Both the position numbers and the translations under genes were made by a program. The notes below the pieces were generated by a model. That model worked only from the letters and a program-made list of their open reading frames with translations, had not been told where the DNA came from and searched no databases. A stretch of DNA of 64,000 nucleotides, from the NCBI GenBank assembly GCA_943367595.1, contig CALRJS020000004.1, forward strand, positions 50,681 through 114,680. The letters are read 5' to 3'. Source of the DNA: MW101C3 sp943367595 (GTDB taxonomy: Bacteria; Cyanobacteriota; Cyanobacteriia; PCC-6307; Cyanobiaceae). This document shows, piece by piece, positions 1 to 9,091 of the stretch; positions within the stretch are counted from its first letter, which is position 1; each line of letters opens with the position of its first letter.

Positions 1-939
1 ACCTGCAACCGGCTGATTTTCTCGATTCTGAACAACGCCCAGCGGAAGCATCTGGAGCAGACATGGGAGCTGGATTGCTCCTATGCGCTTCGCGGTCTGG
101 CGCGCTTTCGGGTGAACGTCTACAGCCAGCGCGGCACCTATGCCGCCTGCCTGCGGGCACTCAGCAGCAAAATCCCCACACCGGAAGACCTCCTGTTGCC
201 CGAGGTGGTGGTGGACATCACCAACCGCCCCTCAGGGCTCGTGCTGGTGACCGGACCGACCGGTTCGGGCATGAGCACCACTCTGGCGAGCCTGCTGGAT
301 TACATCAACCGCACCAAGGCGGTGCACGTGCTCACGATTGAAGACCCGATCGAATTCACCTATCGGAACAACCGCAGCCTGGTGCATCAACGCCAGCTCA
401 ACGACGACACCAAGAGCTTCAGCAACGCTCTGCGAGCCGCCCTTCGGGAAGATCCCGATGTGATTCTGGTGGGTGAGATGCGCGACCTGGAAACGATCCA
501 GCTGGCCATCACGGCCGCCGAAACGGGCCACCTTGTTTTTGCCACACTTCACACCTCCTCTGCCGCCCAGACGGTGGACCGCATGGTGGACGTGTTTCCC
601 TCCACCCAGCAGACCCAGGTTCGCGTGCAGCTCAGCGGCAGCCTTGCCGCCATCTTCGCCCAGACGCTCTGCAAACGATCGAACCCGGAGCAGCATTCCT
701 GGGGCCGGGTGATGGCCCAGGAGATCATGATCAACACCCCAGCCATCTCCAACCTGATCCGGGAAGGAAAAACCGCTCAGGTGTATTCCCAGATTCAGAC
801 GGGGGCACAGCTCGGCATGCAGACGATGGAAAAGGCTCTGAGCGAATTGGTGCTCCGCGGCGACATCAACGTGGATGAGGCCCGCTCCAAGACGGCCAAG
901 CCGGAAGAGCTGAACCGCCTGCTCAGCACCCTTTCCTGA
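1..939 (+). CDS. pilT: Type IV pilus retraction ATPase PilT, 5' end outside window, Walker A Lys replaced by Met
   Basis: Hexameric secretion-type ATPase that depolymerises type IV pili at the inner membrane. The frame is open from base 1, so the N-terminus lies upstream; 312 residues are visible. The N-terminal part reads like PilT (WELD...GLARFRVNVYSQRG), followed by the P-loop region GPTGSGMST, the Asp box (TIEDPIEF), Walker B (DVILVGEMRD) and the His box (TGHLVFATLHT). The P-loop lysine that contacts ATP phosphates is methionine here (ATG at 271-273, one base from AAG). In known P-loop ATPases this change abolishes hydrolysis, so the product is predicted to be inactive or only structural. 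pilC follows 11 bp downstream in the same direction, the usual cyanobacterial order, and it is frameshifted. Family assignment is secure; loss of activity is inferred. Confidence 0.9.
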   Translation, partial: TCNRLIFSILNNAQRKHLEQTWELDCSYALRGLARFRVNVYSQRGTYAACLRALSSKIPTPEDLLLPEVVVDITNRPSGLVLVTGPTGSGMSTTLASLLDYINRTKAVHVLTIEDPIEFTYRNNRSLVHQRQLNDDTKSFSNALRAALREDPDVILVGEMRDLETIQLAITAAETGHLVFATLHTSSAAQTVDRMVDVFPSTQQTQVRVQLSGSLAAIFAQTLCKRSNPEQHSWGRVMAQEIMINTPAISNLIREGKTAQVYSQIQTGAQLGMQTMEKALSELVLRGDINVDEARSKTAKPEELNRLLSTLS

Positions 940-950
940 GCGTTGTCACC

Positions 951-2403
951 ATGGCTTCCTTTCTCGCCACCTACACCACCAGCCGGGGACAGACCAAGGA
1001 ACTGCGGGTCAGTGCTGCGGATCTGGCAACCGCGCGGCGCGACCTCAGAAAGCGCGGCATTCTCCCCACCACCCTGCAGCCCGTCGGCAGCGCAGGCCCT
1101 GCTCCCCGCGGCGCTGCCAAAGCAAAAGCCACAGCGGCGCCGGCTCGATCCGCACCGACCGTCAAGTTCACCGCCACCTACCTCGGCAGGGATGGCAAAC
1201 CCAGGGAACTGAAACTGGCCGTCGCTGATATGGCGGCAGCCCGCAGCGAGCTGAGGCGTCGGGGTATCACCCCCACCAAGGTGGTCCAGGACCTCGGCAA
1301 TGTGGCGGCCGCGGGGGGCGACAAACCCCAGGGCGGAAGCATTCTCTCCAAGGAAATCAATCTGGGGCCGCTGTTTGAAAAGGCTCCCGGCGTGCGGGAC
1401 AAGGCGCTGTTCGCCAGCAAACTTGCCGCCTTCGTGGATTCCGGCGTACCGATCGTTCGCAGCCTGCTGCTGCTCGCCAATCAGCAGAAGAATCCGGTCT
1501 TCAAGCGCTCGCTCAAGGCCATCAGCCTTGAAGTGAGCCAGGGCGAAACCCTGGGTACCGCCATGCGCAAATGGCCCAAGGTGTTCGACCGGTTGAGCAT
1601 CGCTTTGATCGAAGCGGGTGAGGTGGGGGGCGTGCTGGATGAATCCCTCAAGCGCCTGTCACTGTTGCTGGAGCAGACCTCCAGGCTCCAGAACCAGGTG
1701 AAGGGCGCCCTTGGCTATCCGGTGGCGGTGCTGGTGATCGCCGTGGCTGTTCTTCCTGATTCCAACCTTTGCGGGAATCTTCGACCAGTTGGGTGCCGAT
1801 CTGCCACCGTTCACCCAAATGATGGTGAACCTCAGCGCCTTGCTGCGTTCTCCCTTCTCCATCTACCTGACGGGTGCCATCATCCTGATCGTCATCCTCT
1901 TTCGTAAGTACTACAAAACCCCGCTCGGCCGCCGTCAAGTGGATGCCACCATCCTCAAGATTCCCCTGTTTGGTGATCTGATTCAAAAAACATCCACGGC
2001 GCAGTTCTGCCGCACCTTCAGCTCCTTGAGCAGAGCCGGCGTTCCCATTTTGCAATCGCTGGAAATCGTGCGCGATACCGTGAGCAACAGCATTCTCTCC
2101 GACGCCATTGACAACTGTCGCGGCGAACTTCAGAACGGCGTCCTGCTGAGCACCGCGCTTTCCCGCAAGCGCGTTTTCCCCGAAATGGCGCTGAGCATGC
2201 TGGTGGTGGGCGAGGAAACCGGGGAGATGGATGCCATGCTCTCGAAAGTGGCCGACTTTTACGAAGACGAGGTTTCAGCCGCAGTGAAAGCGCTCACCTC
2301 CCTGCTGGAGCCGGTGATGATCGTGATTGTTGGCATCATCGTGGCCTCCATTCTGCTCGCCATGTATCTACCGATGTTCTCCATCTTCGAGAAGATCAGA
2401 TAG
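951..2403 (+). pseudogene. pilC: Type IV pilus inner-membrane platform protein PilC, single frameshift
   Basis: PilC is the polytopic membrane platform of the type IV pilus on which PilB and PilT act. The first frame (951 to about 1751) carries the cytoplasmic N-terminus and the first T2SSF domain (KAPGVRDKALFASKLAAFVD). Translation must then move to the other frame, which continues with FFLIPTFAGIFDQLGADLPP, the second T2SSF domain (QFCRTFSSLSRAGVPILQSL) and a last membrane segment near the end. Removing one base, for example C1752, restores a continuous PilC of normal length. Without it, the product ends at 1907 after a nonsense tail. The N-terminus also holds two copies of a roughly 40-residue module (SFLATYTTSRGQTKELRV and KFTATYLGRDGKPRELKL). 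A sequencing error is possible, but the adjacent pilT is damaged too. Confidence 0.85.
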
Positions 2404-3000
2404 AACCTTGTGGATCCTTGCTTCCATCGCTCGAAAGCTCCCATCTCAGGTAGAACCTTTCCCGGTGCGCTTCCGATCAGATTCATCCCTGCATTGACGA
2501 CCCAAGTCACTATCTTTCCCTCTCCTTATTGATCAATTGATTTTTAATCTATGGATCCACAGATCTATGGATCTATGGATCTCTAGGCAGGCAAGCACAC
2601 TGATCTCCATCCACGTCAACCTTATGCAATCAGCAACCACCCTTGGAGAGCCTGCCTAGGCCATGCCAGCACAAGCAGGCGGCACACATGGGCCACAGTC
2701 AGACAACCTGATTACCTCATCCAGTTTAAAGACTACAGATTTAATCCCAACCATATTACCTAGCTGCATTATGGAGATCTGATCCAATTAGCTATATTCT
2801 CACAGTCTAATTATATGTCACGAATTATACAGGTTAAGCCGTCTGGCTTCTGTCCTGGCGATCTCTCTAGTGCTCATTATCAATTGAATGAATGCGCAAC
2901 TGCGTTCGATGCGTTGAATGAATGATGCTCAGAACCTACGGACATATCAATTCTTCCTGGCGATCATCTCAACCAGCAACCATCTCAACCAGTGACGATC
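2404..3000. other. AT-rich intergenic region without a supported gene
   Basis: Almost 600 bp between pilC and the convergent flavoprotein gene, visibly AT-richer than the flanks. It holds three copies of ATCTATGGATC (2547, 2563, 2571), an inverted pair AGGCAGGC/GCCTGCCT about 60 bp apart, and short direct repeats such as CATCTCAACCAG near 2966-2990. The only open frame, at 2922-3119, is short, repeat-derived and antisense to the next gene's 3' end, so I do not call it. No tRNA or clear terminator seen. It may be a degraded accessory segment. Confidence 0.5.
2547..2581. repeat. Three clustered copies of ATCTATGGATC
   Basis: The 11-mer ATCTATGGATC occurs at 2547-2557, 2563-2573 and 2571-2581, the last two overlapping. 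The unit is close to palindromic (GATC at its end and repeated ATCTATGGATC reading through). It lies in the AT-rich gap behind pilC. Function unknown. Confidence 0.7.
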
Positions 3001-4299
3001 TCAATGTGAGCGGTTCCGCTCGCTGGATTCCGCTCCGTTCGCCGCTGCGGGCTGCGTGGCCTGCTGGGCGATCGCCTGTCCGGCCAGCCAACCGGACGTC
3101 CAGCAGTGCTGGAAGTTGAAACCGCCGGTCACCCCATCCACATCCAACAGTTCGCCGGCAAGGAACAGGCCCGGCTGCTTCCGGCTCTCCATCGTGGCCA
3201 GGTTCACCTCGCCCAGGGCCACACCGCCGGCGGTGACGAACTCTTCTCCGAACGGGCCCCGGCCACTGACGGCATACCGGCTGGCCCGCAGCCCCTCCAG
3301 CAACCGGCGCTGGTCGGCCTTGCCGAAATCGGCCCAGCGCTTCTGCCCGTCCACCCCGTGGCGCTCCAGCAGGTGCAGCCACAGGCGCCGGCTCAACTCC
3401 GGCCAGGGCCGGCAGGCCGCCAGCTGCCGGCGGGGCTGGTCCTGGCGGCAGGCCGCCAAAAGCCCCTCCACATCCGCGGCGGAGCGGCCCCCGCACCAGT
3501 TCACCTTCAAGCTGGCCTGGTAGCGATGATCCTTGAGGGCACGCGCCGCAAAGGCGGTGAGGCGAAGGGTGGCAGGGCCGCTGAGCCCCCAGTGGGTGAG
3601 CAGCACGATGCCGCTCTGGCGGAAGCGTTCCCCTCCCGGCACGTCCAGCTCCAGGTCCACTGGATCCATCACCACGCCACTGAGTGCCGCCAGGGGATTG
3701 GCCTCCAGCGCGAGGGTGAACAGCGAGGGAACCGGTGGCACCACTTGATGGCCAAGCCCGGCGGCCAGCTGACGCCCGCTGGGGTGGCCACCGGTGGCCA
3801 GCAGCAACCGCTGGCACCGCAGGGGCTGTTCGCGGTGGCGCACCTGCAGCGCGAAGCCGCCCGCCGCTGAGGCCTCAGCCCCCCGCAGCGCGGCCCCGCG
3901 CCAGACCGTGACACCGGCCGCCGCCGCCGCCGCTTCCAGCGTTCTGACCACGGAGCTGGAGCGGTTGCTGCGGGGAAACAGCCGCCCATCGGGCTCCTCC
4001 ACCAGCTCGAGGCCATGGTCTGAGAACCAGCGCAGCGTGTCGCCGGTGGCAAAGCGGCTGAAGGGCCCCAGCAGCGCCCGCGCCCCGCGGGGATAGTGAC
4101 CCACCAGGGCGCGCGGATCCCAGCAGGCATGGGTGACATTGCAGCGACCGCCGCCGCTGATCAGCACCTTGCCGAGGGGTTGATCGGTGGCCTCCAGCAG
4201 CAGCACCCCGGCCAGTCCGGCCTCCGCGGCCGTGATCGCGGCCATGTAGCCGGCCGGGCCACCACCGGCCACCACCAGGGGGCACTCAGAAGGCAGCAT
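3001..4299 (-). CDS. BaiN/HI0933-type FAD-dependent oxidoreductase (YhiN family)
   Basis: A flavoprotein of the HI0933/YhiN (BaiN) family; the physiological substrate of cyanobacterial members is not established. The 432-residue protein starts at ATG 4299, directly before the Rossmann dinucleotide motif (PLVVAGGGPAGYMAAITAAE). The family signature ISGGGRCNVT follows near residue 50, and the second FAD-contact region lies at the C-terminus (GLFLAGELLDVDGVTGGFNF). A later start would remove the FAD-binding loop, and the frame upstream belongs to the divergent dus gene, so the start is well fixed. The two divergent start codons are only 6 bp apart, so each promoter must lie inside the neighbouring coding sequence. 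Full length for the family. Confidence 0.88.
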   Translation of the reverse strand: MLPSECPLVVAGGGPAGYMAAITAAEAGLAGVLLLEATDQPLGKVLISGGGRCNVTHACWDPRALVGHYPRGARALLGPFSRFATGDTLRWFSDHGLELVEEPDGRLFPRSNRSSSVVRTLEAAAAAAGVTVWRGAALRGAEASAAGGFALQVRHREQPLRCQRLLLATGGHPSGRQLAAGLGHQVVPPVPSLFTLALEANPLAALSGVVMDPVDLELDVPGGERFRQSGIVLLTHWGLSGPATLRLTAFAARALKDHRYQASLKVNWCGGRSAADVEGLLAACRQDQPRRQLAACRPWPELSRRLWLHLLERHGVDGQKRWADFGKADQRRLLEGLRASRYAVSGRGPFGEEFVTAGGVALGEVNLATMESRKQPGLFLAGELLDVDGVTGGFNFQHCWTSGWLAGQAIAQQATQPAAANGAESSERNRSH

Positions 4300-4305
4300 G
4301 GGGAG

Positions 4306-5316
4306 ATGGCAGAGGGTGAGTTGCAGGAGGGGCGGAAGCTGCCCGCGCACCGGTTCAGTGTGGCGCCGATGATGGACTGCACCGACCGGCACTTCCGGGT
4401 GCTGATGCGGCAGATCACCCGCCGCAGCCTGCTCTACACCGAGATGGTGGTGGCCCAGGCCCTGCACCATGGCCGGCGGGAGCGGCTGCTGGATTTCGAC
4501 CCCAGCGAAAAGCCGCTGGCGCTGCAGGTGGGCGGGGATGACCCCGGGCTGCTGGCGGAGGCCGCCGGCCTGGCCGCCGCCTGGGGCTACGACGAGATCA
4601 ATCTGAACGTGGGCTGCCCCAGCGAGAAAGTGCAGAAAGGCCGCTTCGGGGCCTGCCTGATGGCGGACCCTGAGCAGGTGGCTCGTTGCGTGGAAGCGAT
4701 GGCGGCGGCCAGCCCCCTGCCCGTCACGGTGAAGCACCGGATCGGCATCGATGAGCGCGACAGCTACGCGGAACTGCTGGCTTTCGTGGAGCAGGTGGCC
4801 GGCGCCGGCGCCGCCCGGTTTTCCGTGCATGCCCGCAAGGCCTGGCTCACGGGGCTCGACCCCAAGCAGAACCGCACCGTGCCGCCCCTGCGCTACGACC
4901 GGGTGCACCAGCTCAAGCAGGAACGGCCCGACCTGACGATCGAGCTCAATGGAGGGCTGCAGGATCTGGAGGCATGCCTGCCCCACCTCCAGCACCTTGA
5001 CGGCGTGATGGTGGGGCGGGCGGCCTATGAGCATCCGCTGCGCTGGAGCCGGGTCGATGCCGACCTGTTTGCCGAGGGAACAGCACCGATCGCCACGCCC
5101 TCCAGCGTGGTTCGCGGTCTGGTTCCTTACGCCGAGCGGTGGTGCGGCAACGGCGGCCGCCTGTGGCCGATCGCCCGGCACCTGGTGCACCTGGTGGAAG
5201 GCGTTCCGGGGGCCAGGCACTGGCGCCGGCGGCTGGGGGAAGCCGCCGGCCAGGCCACTGCCGGCGCCGAGGTGCTTGCGCAGGCCTGCCGTGAACTGGA
5301 GAATCAGGGGCTCTGA
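4306..5316 (+). CDS. dusA: tRNA-dihydrouridine synthase, DusA type
   Basis: FMN-dependent enzyme reducing uridines in the tRNA D-loop with NADPH. The 336-residue protein opens with the conserved RFSVAPMMDCTDRHFR, followed by the substrate and FMN-barrel motifs LALQVGGDDP, EINLNVGCPSEKVQKGRFGA (containing the catalytic cysteine region) and VKHRIGIDE, then FSVHARKAWLTGLDPKQNR, which is typical of DusA rather than DusB/C, and LNGG and GVMVGRAAYEHP phosphate-binding stretches. ATG 4306 is the only start that leaves the core intact without running into the opposite gene. It is transcribed away from the flavoprotein gene with a 6-bp gap between starts. Marine picocyanobacteria keep a dus gene at the same place beside the RRM protein and argH. 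Confidence 0.92.
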   Translation: MAEGELQEGRKLPAHRFSVAPMMDCTDRHFRVLMRQITRRSLLYTEMVVAQALHHGRRERLLDFDPSEKPLALQVGGDDPGLLAEAAGLAAAWGYDEINLNVGCPSEKVQKGRFGACLMADPEQVARCVEAMAAASPLPVTVKHRIGIDERDSYAELLAFVEQVAGAGAARFSVHARKAWLTGLDPKQNRTVPPLRYDRVHQLKQERPDLTIELNGGLQDLEACLPHLQHLDGVMVGRAAYEHPLRWSRVDADLFAEGTAPIATPSSVVRGLVPYAERWCGNGGRLWPIARHLVHLVEGVPGARHWRRRLGEAAGQATAGAEVLAQACRELENQGL

Positions 5317-5489
5317 GGGCTCCTGTCTCTCAGATGGTCAGGTTGCTCAGACGATCCGGTGGCTTAGACGCTTTGGATAGAGCCGCTGCGGATTGAGGCG
5401 CTGTGGATTGAGCCGCTGCATCTCGAGAGGCCCGGCAGTGCCAGGCGCTGCGCTATCGCGCGCTGGGGTTCAAAGCAGAGCGCGGGCGC

Positions 5490-5927
5490 TTATTGAAAGC
5501 GGCTGCGATCTTCCCAGCCACGGCTGCCACGCTCCGAGCCGCCACGCTCTGAACCGCCTCGGTCGGAAGAACCCCGGTCGGAGCCGCCCCGATCGCCGTA
5601 GCCACCCCCCCCTCCATAGCCGCCACCGCCGCCATAGCCGCCACCACCACCGGCATAGCCGCCGCTGCGACGCGGCCCGCCGCTACCGCGGGGCTCGGCC
5701 TTGTTGATGCGCAGCGGGCGGCCCATGAGCTCCACGTTCTGCAGACCATCGATGGCCTTGCTTTCCGTGGCCTCATCGGCCATCTCCACAAAGGCAAAGC
5801 CGCGTTTACGTCCTGTGTCCCGCTCGAGGGGGAGAGAACAACTCACGACTTCGCCGAAAGGCGCAAACAATTCAGCCACATCTTCCTGCTCAGCGCGGAA
5901 GGGGAGGTTGCCGACAAAAATGCTCAC
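5490..5927 (-). CDS. Single-RRM glycine-rich RNA-binding protein (cyanobacterial Rbp)
   Basis: A 145-residue cyanobacterial RNA-binding protein. One RRM occupies residues 1-80 with RNP2 (IFVGNLPF) and RNP1 (KRGFAFVEM) intact. Residues 85-145 form a low-complexity tail of Gly/Tyr runs (GGYGGGGGYGGGGGYG) followed by SDRGGSERGGSERG repeats. Such Gly-rich Rbp proteins are cold-inducible in several cyanobacteria and are related in layout to plant glycine-rich RNA-binding proteins. Transcribed on the same strand as argH, which lies upstream with about 115 bp between them; that leader could hold an RNA-level regulatory element, although I cannot fold it here. The repeat tail is prone to length variation between strains. 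Confidence 0.92.
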   Translation of the reverse strand: MSIFVGNLPFRAEQEDVAELFAPFGEVVSCSLPLERDTGRKRGFAFVEMADEATESKAIDGLQNVELMGRPLRINKAEPRGSGGPRRSGGYAGGGGGYGGGGGYGGGGGYGDRGGSDRGSSDRGGSERGGSERGSRGWEDRSRFQ

Positions 5928-6042
5928 TGACCGTAGAAACCGATTGGACCGAGAACAGGGGCCTTGATGGCATCAACCTCGACGGCCTCGGAAAGAACCC
6001 ATCGAAGGTGACAGCCCAACCCTAGGACCGCCATTCTCTGCT

Positions 6043-7491
6043 TCAAGGGTTTTCTGCTGGAATCTGATCGAGCCGCTGGCGCATCAGGGCGAGTTGTTCT
6101 CGCACCCGATCGAAGCCCGTTCCCCCTTCGCTGCGACGCGCGCGCACCACCTGGCGCGGCTCGATCGCGGCAAACACATCCGCCTCAAAGGCGGGATGCA
6201 ACGCCTGCCAGCGCTCCAGCGGCAGCTCACGCAGCAGCACGCCTTCCGCGAGACAGCGCTTCACCAACCCGCCCACCAGCTGGTAAGCCTCGCGGAAGGG
6301 AACATCGCGGGCCACCAGATAGTCGGCCACATCGGTGGCGTTGGAGAAATCGGCGGCCACCGCCTGCTCCAGGCGCTCCGGGCGAAACCGGATGCCTTCC
6401 TCCAGCAGGATGGCTATCGCCTCGAGGCAGTCTTCGGTGGTGCGCACCACATCGAAGAGCGCTTCCTTGTCTTCCTGAAAGTCTTTGTTGTAGGCCAGGG
6501 GCAATCCTTTGATCATCGTGAGCAGGGCCTGAAGATGGCCGAACACACGGCCCGCCTTGCCCCGCACCAGTTCCGGTACATCCGGATTCTTCTTCTGGGG
6601 CATGAGGCTGCTGCCAGTGGCGCAGCGGTCGGTGAGGGCCACGAAGCCGAATTCCTCGCTGGCCCAGAGAATCACCTCCTCCGCCAGGCGGCTGAGGTGG
6701 GCCAGGATCAGGCTGGCCGCCGCACTGAATTCCACGGCGAAGTCGCGGTCGCTGACGGCATCGAGGCTGTTGGCATAGATCGCCTCGAAACCCAGCTCGG
6801 CGGCCGTCTGGCGGCGATCGATCGGCACGGGGGTGCCCGCCAGGGCCGCCGCCCCCAGCGGGCAGATGTTCACCCGCCGCCGCACATCTGCCAGGCGTTG
6901 CCGGTCACGCGCCGTCATCTCCACGTAAGCGAGCAGATGGTGAGCGAGGGAGAGCGGCTGGGCCCGCTGCAGGTGGGTGTAGCCGGGAATGAGCGTGTCG
7001 ACGTGCTGCTCCGCCTGGGCCAGCAGCGCGTGCTGGAACCGCAGCAGAGCCCGATCGAGCCCATCGATCTTCTGCCGCAACCAGAGCCGCAGATCGGTGC
7101 CCACCTGATCGTTGCGGCTGCGGCCGGTGTGCAGCTTCTTGCCGAGCGGACCGATCAGGGCAATCAGCCGCCGCTCCACGGCGAAGTGCACATCCTCCGC
7201 CTCCAGCCCGGGATTGAAGCCGCCGGCGGCCGCTTCCGCCCGCACCAGCTCCAACCCCTCGATCAGCCGCTCCGCCTCCGCCGTGGTGATCACGCCGCAG
7301 CGGCCGAGCATGCGGGCATGGGCCACCGAACCGTCCAGATCCTGAGGCAGCAGGGCGATATCGAAGCCGATCGAGGCGTTGAAGCGCTCGATCGCCGGGT
7401 GCAGGCCCTCCTCGAAGCGGTCGCTCCAGCTGCCGTCGGCACCGCCGGACACCCCCCGGCCGCTCGCTGAAGGGGAAGACTCTGTGGCCAT
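6043..7491 (-). CDS. argH: Argininosuccinate lyase
   Basis: Splits argininosuccinate into arginine and fumarate, the last step of arginine synthesis; cytosolic homotetramer. The 482-residue protein belongs to the fumarase/aspartase superfamily. Visible motifs are HTGRSRNDQVGTDLRLW, TPGYTHLQRAQP-like substrate loop (IPGYTHLQRAQPLSLAHH) and the superfamily signature GSSLMPQKKNPD with its catalytic serine. The N-terminal 20 residues are Ser/Gly-rich and poorly conserved, so the start could be slightly later. The upstream SpoIIE-phosphatase gene ends 51 bp away on the same strand. argG, the preceding enzyme, lies 32 kb away at 39509. Confidence 0.96.
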   Translation of the reverse strand: MATESSPSASGRGVSGGADGSWSDRFEEGLHPAIERFNASIGFDIALLPQDLDGSVAHARMLGRCGVITTAEAERLIEGLELVRAEAAAGGFNPGLEAEDVHFAVERRLIALIGPLGKKLHTGRSRNDQVGTDLRLWLRQKIDGLDRALLRFQHALLAQAEQHVDTLIPGYTHLQRAQPLSLAHHLLAYVEMTARDRQRLADVRRRVNICPLGAAALAGTPVPIDRRQTAAELGFEAIYANSLDAVSDRDFAVEFSAAASLILAHLSRLAEEVILWASEEFGFVALTDRCATGSSLMPQKKNPDVPELVRGKAGRVFGHLQALLTMIKGLPLAYNKDFQEDKEALFDVVRTTEDCLEAIAILLEEGIRFRPERLEQAVAADFSNATDVADYLVARDVPFREAYQLVGGLVKRCLAEGVLLRELPLERWQALHPAFEADVFAAIEPRQVVRARRSEGGTGFDRVREQLALMRQRLDQIPAENP

Positions 7492-7542
7492 GTCCGCCGA
7501 GGTTTGTCGTCAGGCAAAGCTTTGCACCCGGCGGCCGGGGCT

Positions 7543-8946
7543 TCAGCCCGGCAGTGCCGGCAGCATCACCTCATCGCGCACCTTCAGGACCACCATCGAG
7601 GCGTCGTCCTGGAGCTGGCGATCGGAGCCCACGAAACGATCCAGGCGGGTGAACAGCTGATCGAGAATCCCCTGCGCTCCCAACCCGGAGCGGCAGGAGC
7701 GATCGAAGGCCCGCATCAGCCGGGTTTCATCGAAACGTTCATTGCCGACTCCGGCAGCCTCGGTGACGCCATCGGTGTAGTAGAGGAGCACGTCGCCCGG
7801 CTCCAGAACCAGGCGCTCGCAGCCGTATTCGGCTTCGGGCTGCAGGCCGATCAGCAGGCCAGGGGCATCGAGGCGTTCGAGCGTGTGGCCCTGGCGGCGC
7901 CAGATCAGCGGCGGGTTGTGCGCCGCATTGGCGTAGCGCAGCACGTGGGTGCGGGGGTCGTAATCGGAATAGAAGAGCGTCACGAACCGGTGCGAATGGG
8001 CCAGGTCTTCCTGCGCCAGCTGGTTGAGATCCCGCAGGATCCGATCCGGCGCATGACCGCTGAGCACCTCCGCCCGCAGCATGCCCCTCAGCAAGGTCAT
8101 CAGCAGGCCGGCCGGGATCCCCTTGCCCATCACATCGCCCATCACCAGCGCCCAGCGCTCCGTTTCGCGGCGCCGTCCCACCAGCTCGGGGCGGGTGGGG
8201 ATGAAGTCGTAGTAGTCGCCGCCGACGCGGAAGGCCGGCCGGCAGCGGGCTGCCAGGTCGACCCCTTCGATCACGGGGCACTGATCAGGCAGCAGCTGCG
8301 ACTGGATCTCGGCGCCGGTGCTGAGCTGGCGATCAAGCCGCTCATGCAGGCGCATGTCCTCCTGCAGCACCTCGTTTTCGATCGCGACGCCGGTGAGATC
8401 GGCCACCAGCTGCACATGGCGCCGGTGCACATCGCTCCAGATGGGCCCATCACCCTGGCTGGAGCCGAACACATAAAGCCGGCCGCGCTGATGGTTGCGG
8501 GCCACCACTGAGGTGCCGAACATCGGCACCTGGCCGAGCAGGCGGCGCATCTCCAGATCCAGCTGGGCCACCACCGCGTCGTCACCGGCACCGGCGGCCA
8601 GATCCTGATCGCTGAGCCCGGCCAGATGGCTCACCAGATGGCGGCAGCGCTCCGGTGGCGAGGCATGCAGCTGCTCGCGCCAGAGGCGGCCATCGGCGTG
8701 AAACACCACCAACAGGCTGCCCTCCGCCTCCACCAGCCGGGAGCAGACCAGGGGCACCAGCTCGAGAAAGCGGTTGAAATTGGTGAAACTGCGCAGGGCA
8801 AAGGCCAGCGACGCCAGCAGCTCCTGGTTGCGCCGCTGCTCCCTGCTGAGGCTGTCGAGCAGCTGCCTCAGCGAGGCGGAAGCCGACAGATTCCCATGGG
8901 CCCGCGGAGGGGGCGGAGGCACACGGGAGGGCGGCGTACTGCTCAC
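7543..8946 (-). CDS. SpoIIE/RsbU-type PP2C serine phosphatase with GAF-like sensor region
   Basis: A 467-residue predicted response phosphatase. Residues 40-210 resemble a GAF domain (SFTNFNRFLELVPLVCSRLV ... LVADLTGVAIENEVLQEDM). Residues 230-460 form a PP2C-like SpoIIE domain with the metal-binding motifs GGDYYDF, MGDVMGKGIPAGLLM, YYTDGVTEA and QDDASMVVL, so all aspartates expected for the Mn/Mg centre are present. These proteins usually dephosphorylate anti-sigma-factor antagonists; the partner here is not in the window. No membrane segment, so it is probably cytosolic. It sits between ftsY and argH on the same strand, as in Prochlorococcus. The Pro-rich first 15 residues make the exact start uncertain. 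Confidence 0.9.
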   Translation of the reverse strand: MSSTPPSRVPPPPPRAHGNLSASASLRQLLDSLSREQRRNQELLASLAFALRSFTNFNRFLELVPLVCSRLVEAEGSLLVVFHADGRLWREQLHASPPERCRHLVSHLAGLSDQDLAAGAGDDAVVAQLDLEMRRLLGQVPMFGTSVVARNHQRGRLYVFGSSQGDGPIWSDVHRRHVQLVADLTGVAIENEVLQEDMRLHERLDRQLSTGAEIQSQLLPDQCPVIEGVDLAARCRPAFRVGGDYYDFIPTRPELVGRRRETERWALVMGDVMGKGIPAGLLMTLLRGMLRAEVLSGHAPDRILRDLNQLAQEDLAHSHRFVTLFYSDYDPRTHVLRYANAAHNPPLIWRRQGHTLERLDAPGLLIGLQPEAEYGCERLVLEPGDVLLYYTDGVTEAAGVGNERFDETRLMRAFDRSCRSGLGAQGILDQLFTRLDRFVGSDRQLQDDASMVVLKVRDEVMLPALPG

Positions 8947-9091
8947 GGGAGCGGCCGGGGGACCGAAGAGTAGCAGTGGTGCGCGTTAATCGCTGAGCGC
9001 TCGTGATGCGTCTAACCGGGTGGCTGGCGTCACCGGTTGAAGCGGCAAGCTGCCGCCCCCGGGCGGAAGGGCAGCCACAGCCAGCCCCGGC

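Noticed and set aside
2922..3119. Open frame of 65 codons in the AT-rich gap
   Set aside because: Overlaps the flavoprotein 3' end on the other strand, is repeat-derived and has no ribosome site.
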